Under the pieces are notes generated by a model that did no database searches, was not told where the DNA came from, and saw only the letters and a list, made by a program, of their open reading frames with translations. A program made the translations under genes and the position numbers. 9,979 nucleotides of DNA from Desulfuromonadaceae bacterium GWC2_58_13. Its GTDB lineage: Bacteria > Desulfobacterota > Desulfuromonadia > Desulfuromonadales > Trichloromonadaceae. Where the stretch lies: NCBI GenBank assembly GCA_001825565.1, contig MHXM01000181.1, positions 10,435-20,413 on the forward strand, in the 5' to 3' direction. This document shows, in pieces, positions 6,179 to 9,979 of this stretch (its first letter is position 1; every line of letters begins with the position of its first letter).

Positions 6179-7414
6179 ATGGCTCGCATCAACGACAACT
6201 ACCTGAAACTCAAGGCTGGCTACCTGTTTCCCGAAATTGGCCGCCGGGTCCGTGAATTTTCCGCCGCCAACCCTCAAGCCAAGGTCATCCGTCTCGGCAT
6301 CGGCGACGTCACCCGCCCGCTGGCTCCGGCGGTGCTCAAAGCCTTCCACGACGCCGTCGACGATCTCGGCACCCTTGACCACTTCGCCGGCTACGGTCCC
6401 GAACAGGGCTACGACTGGCTGATCGACACCATCATCGATAAATCGTACAAGTCCCTTGGCGTTGAGCTGAAAACCGGCGAGATGTTCATCTCCGATGGGT
6501 CCAAGTGCGACTGCGCCAACATCCTCGACATCTTCGCCCTCGACAACCGGGTCGCCATCGGCGATCCGGTCTACCCGGTCTACAACGACACCAATGTGAT
6601 GATCGGCCGCACCGGCGAAGCCGACGAGAAGGGCTATTACCAGGGGATCGTCTACCTCCCCTGCACCGAGGCCAACAACTTCATCCCCGAGTTGCCGAAG
6701 GAGAAGGTCGACATCATTTACCTCTGCTTTCCCAACAACCCGACCGGCACCGTGGCCAGCAAAGCCGAGCTGAAGAAGTGGGTCGACTACGCCAACCAGA
6801 GCGGCGCGGTGATCTTTTTCGACGCCGCCTACGAAGCCTTCATCACCAACCCCGACATCCCCCACTCCATCTACGAGATCGAAGGGGCGAAAAAGTGCGC
6901 CATCGAGTTCCGCTCCTTCTCCAAGACCGCCGGCTTCACCGGCGTTCGCTGCGGGCTGGTCGTGGTGCCCGAAGAAGTGATGGGGACCACCGCGAGCGGC
7001 GAAAAATATTCCTTCAACAAGCTGTGGAACCGCCGCACCACCACCAAGTTCAACGGCGCCTCCTACCCGGTGCAGAAAGCCGCCGCCGCCGTCTACTCGG
7101 ACCAGGGGTGGAAGGAAACCAAGGAAATCATCGACTACTACATGGACAACGCCCGCATCATCCGCGAAGGCCTCACCGCCGCCGGCATCGTCTGCCATGG
7201 CGGGGTCGACGCCCCCTACATCTGGCTGAAAACCCCTGGCGGGCTCAGCAGTTGGGATTTCTTCGACAAGCTGCTGAACGAGTGCAACGTCGTCGGCACG
7301 CCGGGATCGGGCTTCGGACCCAGCGGCGAAGGCTACTTCCGCCTCTCGGCCTTCGGTCATAAGGAAAACGTGATCGAGGCGGTGGAGCGGATCAAGAAAA
7401 AGTGGGGCAAATAA
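6179..7414 (+). CDS. dapL: LL-diaminopimelate aminotransferase
   Basis: PLP-dependent class I/II aminotransferase that converts tetrahydrodipicolinate plus glutamate directly to LL-diaminopimelate. It bypasses the succinylase/acetylase routes. The 411-aa length and the N-terminus (NDNYLKLKAGYLFPEI) are characteristic of DapL. Visible PLP-site elements are NNPTG (186-190), the FFDAAYEAF segment with D215 and Y218, the Schiff-base lysine K249 in SFSKTAGFTG, and the carboxylate-binding arginine R388 in YFRLSAFG. It is cytoplasmic and homodimeric in known relatives. GGAGG at 6162-6166 is 12 bp from the ATG, a slightly long spacing. The gene is the last of the dap cluster and is closed by a strong terminator. 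A decayed partial copy of it lies 1.3 kb downstream. Confidence 0.98.
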   Translation: MARINDNYLKLKAGYLFPEIGRRVREFSAANPQAKVIRLGIGDVTRPLAPAVLKAFHDAVDDLGTLDHFAGYGPEQGYDWLIDTIIDKSYKSLGVELKTGEMFISDGSKCDCANILDIFALDNRVAIGDPVYPVYNDTNVMIGRTGEADEKGYYQGIVYLPCTEANNFIPELPKEKVDIIYLCFPNNPTGTVASKAELKKWVDYANQSGAVIFFDAAYEAFITNPDIPHSIYEIEGAKKCAIEFRSFSKTAGFTGVRCGLVVVPEEVMGTTASGEKYSFNKLWNRRTTTKFNGASYPVQKAAAAVYSDQGWKETKEIIDYYMDNARIIREGLTAAGIVCHGGVDAPYIWLKTPGGLSSWDFFDKLLNECNVVGTPGSGFGPSGEGYFRLSAFGHKENVIEAVERIKKKWGK

Positions 7415-7423
7415 GAGGATGAA

Positions 7424-7457
7424 AAGGGCGGCCGATGAGGCCGCCCTTCTTGTTTGT
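7424..7457 (+). terminator. Intrinsic terminator after dapL
   Basis: A perfect 10-bp stem, AAGGGCGGCC (7424-7433) with GGCCGCCCTT (7439-7448), closes a 5-nt loop and is followed by the T-rich CTTGTTTG. It begins 10 bp after the dapL stop and is the clearest transcription end in the window, separating the dap cluster from the protease gene. Confidence 0.9.
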
Positions 7458-7594
7458 ATTTGGATTTTGGATTTCTGCTGGCAATCAATCGCGCTGTATG
7501 CGAAACTTTTTCTCATGCTCGTTGGGCCGGATTTGGCGGCAGCAGCAGGCCATCTCCGGCTGATTCCTATTGATCTTTTCGAGGGGAGGGGACG

Positions 7595-8587
7595 ATGAAA
7601 ACCTCTGTTTACAGAATGCATCAGGCACTTCGAACGCAAATGACAATGTGTCGAGGCAAGAAAACAGCATGCATAGGGACCTCACTGCTTCTAATCTTAA
7701 CTCTGCTCAGCCTCGACCCGGCCGCGGTTTCGGCCGGCACGATCTTCAAATGGCGGGACCAGACAGGGCAGCTCAATTTTACCGATTCCGAACTTAACAT
7801 TCCCCCCGAATACAGGGACAAGGCCAGCAAGAAGACGGTCACCGAGATGCCTCGCGCCAACTTCGTTCCCGCGCCGACCGCTACCAAATCCAACATTCCC
7901 ACCCAGAGCACCGCTGCCCAGAAGGATGGAGCGACCATCGATATCCCCTTTACCGCCCGGGAGGGCACTGCCGACCGGGTCATCATAGACATCGTCTTTA
8001 ACGGTCGCGTCACCGCTCCGATCATGGTCGACACCGGCTCCCCCGGACTGGTGATATCCGCCGAGCTGGCCAGCCAGCTGGGACTGTTCCGCGAAGACTC
8101 CAGTAACCTGCTGGTCACCATCGGTGGCATCGGCGGCAGTGAGGTTGCGATCCGCACCATTGTCGACAAGGTGCAGATCGGCTCAATCACTGAGGAATAC
8201 GTCCCGGCACACATCGTCGAGGAAATGGCGGATGCTTACCAGGGCCTGGTTGGCATGGACATCCTGGCCGACTATACGGTCACCATCGATTCCGCTAATA
8301 AACGCCTGACTGCCAGAAAAAATCCAGCCAGTGATCAACTCCCTGCCGGACATGGCCAGGACTGGTGGCAGAGAAGCTTCCGGGAATTCAATTATTACAA
8401 GGAATTCTGGGAGAATCAGCTGAAGACAATCGACGACGGAGGCGGTCCCTACACCCGGCTCCCCAGCAGCAGAACCACGAAAATCAAGGCATTCATCGAA
8501 TACCAGCGCATGGAGGCGGATAAACTGCTCAGAAAGCTGGATCGCTACGCCAGTTGGAAGGGAGTGCCACGGCACTGGCGAAGATAG
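7595..8587 (+). CDS. Secreted DUF4124 / retropepsin-like aspartic protease
   Basis: Predicted exported single-domain aspartic protease of 330 aa. A hydrophobic segment (about 28-47) ends at VSA-G, a typical signal peptidase I site. The n-region before it is unusually long (about 27 aa). ATG 7595 is chosen for its strong GGAGG at 7585-7589; in-frame Met16 or Met18 would give a more usual signal peptide but lack a clear ribosome binding site. Residues about 48-75 (TIFKWRDQTGQLNFTD) match DUF4124, a short envelope-associated module. A proline/threonine-rich linker follows (about 86-110). The protease domain (about 115-240) has the active-site MVDTGSPGLVIS (D146), a glycine-rich flap (IGGIGGSE, 176-183) and the closing GMDILADY (220-227). 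Such enzymes act as dimers. The last 90 residues are charged and aromatic with no known match. It is transcribed separately from dapL; the substrate is unknown. Confidence 0.85.
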   Translation: MKTSVYRMHQALRTQMTMCRGKKTACIGTSLLLILTLLSLDPAAVSAGTIFKWRDQTGQLNFTDSELNIPPEYRDKASKKTVTEMPRANFVPAPTATKSNIPTQSTAAQKDGATIDIPFTAREGTADRVIIDIVFNGRVTAPIMVDTGSPGLVISAELASQLGLFREDSSNLLVTIGGIGGSEVAIRTIVDKVQIGSITEEYVPAHIVEEMADAYQGLVGMDILADYTVTIDSANKRLTARKNPASDQLPAGHGQDWWQRSFREFNYYKEFWENQLKTIDDGGGPYTRLPSSRTTKIKAFIEYQRMEADKLLRKLDRYASWKGVPRHWRR

Positions 8588-8754
8588 GCGCGTCCCCTTC
8601 GAGTTGAAGCTTACATACACTTCATTCGTGGCTTGTCGAACACAGCGGTACTCTTATTTTGTTTGGTAAGATTTGGCGGCGATCACTGCGTCGAGGACTC
8701 AGGGGGATAGTGCATCGAGATCGTTTCTGCGCAAGCTGTTGACCCACTCCTTGC
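8588..8754. other. Non-coding spacer with no recognised gene
   Basis: This spacer, between the protease stop and the dapL remnant, is less GC-rich than its surroundings in its first half. I see no convincing coding frame, RNA gene or terminator. A weak TTGTCG with a TATTTT 16 bp later (around 8633-8660) is the only promoter-like pattern. The stretch at 8711-8754 may be a heavily diverged continuation of the dapL remnant, but I could not align it. Confidence 0.4.
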
Positions 8755-9095
8755 CTTCGCGCCTGATCGTGGTGCCCGCGAGGAGCTGAGGGGACCACCA
8801 CCAAAGGCGAGAAGTACAGCCTCAACAAGCTCTGAAACCGACGCACCACCAAGTTCAACGACGCCTCCTACCCGGTGCAACGCGCCGCCGCTGCGGTCTA
8901 CTCCAACCAGGGATGGAAAGAAGATCATCGACTACTATTTGAACAACGCCCGGATCATCCGCGAAAGGCCTTCCAAAACCGGTATCGCCTGCTTCGGCGG
9001 GGTCGACTCCCCCTACTCTGGCTGAAAACGCCGAAAGTGCCGGTGCGACTGGCTCTGCCGACACCGGTCGCCGGCTACCTGTTTCCTGATCTTTA
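8755..9095 (+). pseudogene. Decayed, truncated dapL copy
   Basis: This segment repeats the central-to-3' part of dapL (about 6952-7237) but cannot encode a protein. Matching pieces in order are LIVVP, TTTKGEKYSLNKL, TKFNDASYPVQ, AAAVYSNQGW, KIIDYYLNNARIIRE and WLKTP. Damage includes an extra base in the VVPEE region near 8779. TGA at 8833-8835 replaces the tryptophan codon of KLWN. About 8 bp are lost after GGATGG (8911-8916), with further single-base indels near 8965 and 9017. The block 8851-8916 is identical to dapL 7046-7111 at 56 of 66 positions by hand count. After the 3'-like part, 9072-9085 (GGCTACCTGTTTCC) is identical to a piece of the dapL 5' end (AGYLFP), so the remnant may be rearranged. 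The divergence suggests an old duplication or a second, acquired dapL. Confidence 0.85.
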
Positions 9096-9132
9096 TCCGA
9101 CACTGATCGCCAGGTAAGGTCCTTGTCCATTT

Positions 9133-9193
9133 GCGGCTAATCCCCATTTGTAAGGCTTGGCCCGGCAAATGTCAGGTTGGCCGCTTTTTATTT
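9133..9193 (+). terminator. Strong terminator-like hairpin after the dapL remnant
   Basis: GCGGCTAATC (9133-9142) pairs with GGTTGGCCGC (9175-9184), including two G-T pairs. After a small internal loop, CATTTG (9145-9150) pairs with CAAATG (9166-9171). TTTTTATTT follows directly at 9185-9193. It would end transcription coming through the pseudogene and sits just upstream of the ribosome binding site of the next gene, so that gene needs either its own promoter or readthrough. Confidence 0.75.
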
Positions 9194-9213
9194 GTCTTGA
9201 TGCTGGAGGGAAA

Positions 9214-9979
9214 ATGAGGAAAGCGAAGTTTGTTCGCCGGTTCCAGAAACGGTTTCTGCTGCGCTTCCACATGTCGCTGATCCTGCTGGCGACCTGCCTG
9301 AGCGGCGTCCTCTTCTCCAAACTGTTCCTGTATCTCGGTGTCCATGGCCCCCTCATCCGCTATCCCCTGGTCGCCACCCTCGCCTATCTCCTTTTTTTCG
9401 TCTTCATAAAGCTCTGGCTCTGGTACGTCTCAACCACGACCGAAACGAAGACTCGGCAGACCGTCGATGCTGTCGTCGAAAATACTACGGACCTCGCCCC
9501 CGGTCCATTCCCTCTATTCTCGAAAACCTCACCCACGCTCGAGACTTTCACTGGCGGTGGCGGCAACTTCGGTGGTGGCGGGGCTTCGGGGAGCTTCGGC
9601 GAAGCGGGGGATGCGGTCTCCGATTTGGCTAAAGGCGCAGGGGAAACGGTTGGCGACAAGGTCGACGATCTTGTTCCCGACCTCGATGAGAACCTGGGCG
9701 CGGCGCTCCTTGTCCTCGGCGTTCTCCTTGCCGTCATTTTCGGCGCGGGGATTTTCCTGTTCTACAGCGCCCCGACGATCCTTGGCGAAGCGGCGTTCGA
9801 GTTCGTGCTGGCCGGAAGCCTGGTCAAAAGGACAAAGGCAATGGACAACCCCGACTGGGTGGGTAGCGTCTTCCGAGCGACGTGGGTATCGTTCGCTGCC
9901 GTGCTAGCGATAACTGTCGCGGCAGGGTGGGTGCTCCATGCCTATTATCCGGAGGTGGGTAAAATTGGTGATTTGTTCA
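9214..9979 (+). CDS. Multi-spanning membrane protein with glycine-rich loop (3' end outside window)
   Basis: An open frame of 255 codons runs off the window edge. It starts at ATG 9214 behind a strong GGAGG (9205-9209, 4-bp spacing). I do not recognise the family. The N-terminus is strongly basic (MRKAKFVRRFQKRF), followed by likely membrane segments at about 22-41, 50-72, 162-184 and 221-243. Between the second and third lies a soluble loop with a GGGGNFGGGG tract (114-123) and an acidic, helix-prone stretch (about 130-160). Between the third and fourth, SAPTILGEAAFEFVLAG leads to a basic LVKRTK patch. By the positive-inside rule the N-terminus is probably cytoplasmic and the glycine-rich loop is on the same side as the N-terminus. 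Nothing in the sequence indicates a catalytic activity. It stands apart from the dap genes behind a terminator-like hairpin. Confidence 0.8.
   Translation, partial: MRKAKFVRRFQKRFLLRFHMSLILLATCLSGVLFSKLFLYLGVHGPLIRYPLVATLAYLLFFVFIKLWLWYVSTTTETKTRQTVDAVVENTTDLAPGPFPLFSKTSPTLETFTGGGGNFGGGGASGSFGEAGDAVSDLAKGAGETVGDKVDDLVPDLDENLGAALLVLGVLLAVIFGAGIFLFYSAPTILGEAAFEFVLAGSLVKRTKAMDNPDWVGSVFRATWVSFAAVLAITVAAGWVLHAYYPEVGKIGDLF

Noticed and set aside
5029..6198. Minus-strand open frame opposite dapB and the small lipoprotein
   Set aside because: Antisense to dapB, whose motifs and ribosome binding site are clear; the translation has no recognisable domain.
6146..7639. Long minus-strand open frame opposite dapL
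   Set aside because: Mirror of dapL codon bias; the + strand frame is unambiguous, and the antisense frame also crosses the dapL terminator.
8875..9117. Short + strand open frame within the dapL remnant as a real small gene
   Set aside because: It keeps the dapL frame only briefly, then reads through an indel into another frame; it has no ribosome binding site.
9467..9907. A + strand open frame within the terminal membrane protein gene, in another frame
   Set aside because: It lacks a ribosome binding site and gives a serine/arginine-rich product, whereas the frame from 9214 has a strong site and coherent membrane segments.

Overview
The window is GC-rich, gene-dense bacterial DNA with almost all genes on the + strand. 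The best fit is a member of the Desulfuromonadales (Geobacter/Desulfuromonas/Pelobacter-like deltaproteobacteria). This is inferred from the argH - lipoprotein - dapA - dapB - dapL gene order, from use of the LL-diaminopimelate aminotransferase route to lysine, and from the codon bias. It was not confirmed by any search.

Left part (1-3106): a Nudix hydrolase is followed after 9 bp by a 378-aa protein that appears to be a divergent nitrilase-superfamily (C-N hydrolase) member with a plausible Glu-Lys-Cys triad. Next comes argH, the last step of arginine synthesis. Middle part (3149-7414): a lipoprotein with an LptM-like N-terminus and two fibronectin-III-like domains leads into a lysine/diaminopimelate cluster. 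The cluster holds dapA (dihydrodipicolinate synthase), dapB (dihydrodipicolinate reductase), a 41-aa entericidin-like lipoprotein, and dapL, which converts tetrahydrodipicolinate to LL-diaminopimelate in one step. The cluster ends at a clear intrinsic terminator. Together dapA, dapB and dapL make the diaminopimelate needed for peptidoglycan and lysine. dapF and lysA are not in the window.

Two spacers inside the dap cluster carry structured repeat-like DNA. One is a 70-bp double hairpin between dapA and dapB. The other is a 110-bp imperfect palindrome between the small lipoprotein and dapL.

Right part (7415-9979): a secreted DUF4124 plus retropepsin-like aspartic protease is followed by a gene-poor stretch holding a decayed, frameshifted second copy of the dapL 3' region. 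A strong terminator-like hairpin follows. The last gene encodes an unrecognised multi-spanning membrane protein with a glycine-rich loop and runs off the end of the window. No RNA genes, CRISPR arrays or intact mobile elements were seen. I found no complete undescribed system. The most notable items are the divergent nitrilase-like protein, the dapL pseudogene and the two palindromic spacers.
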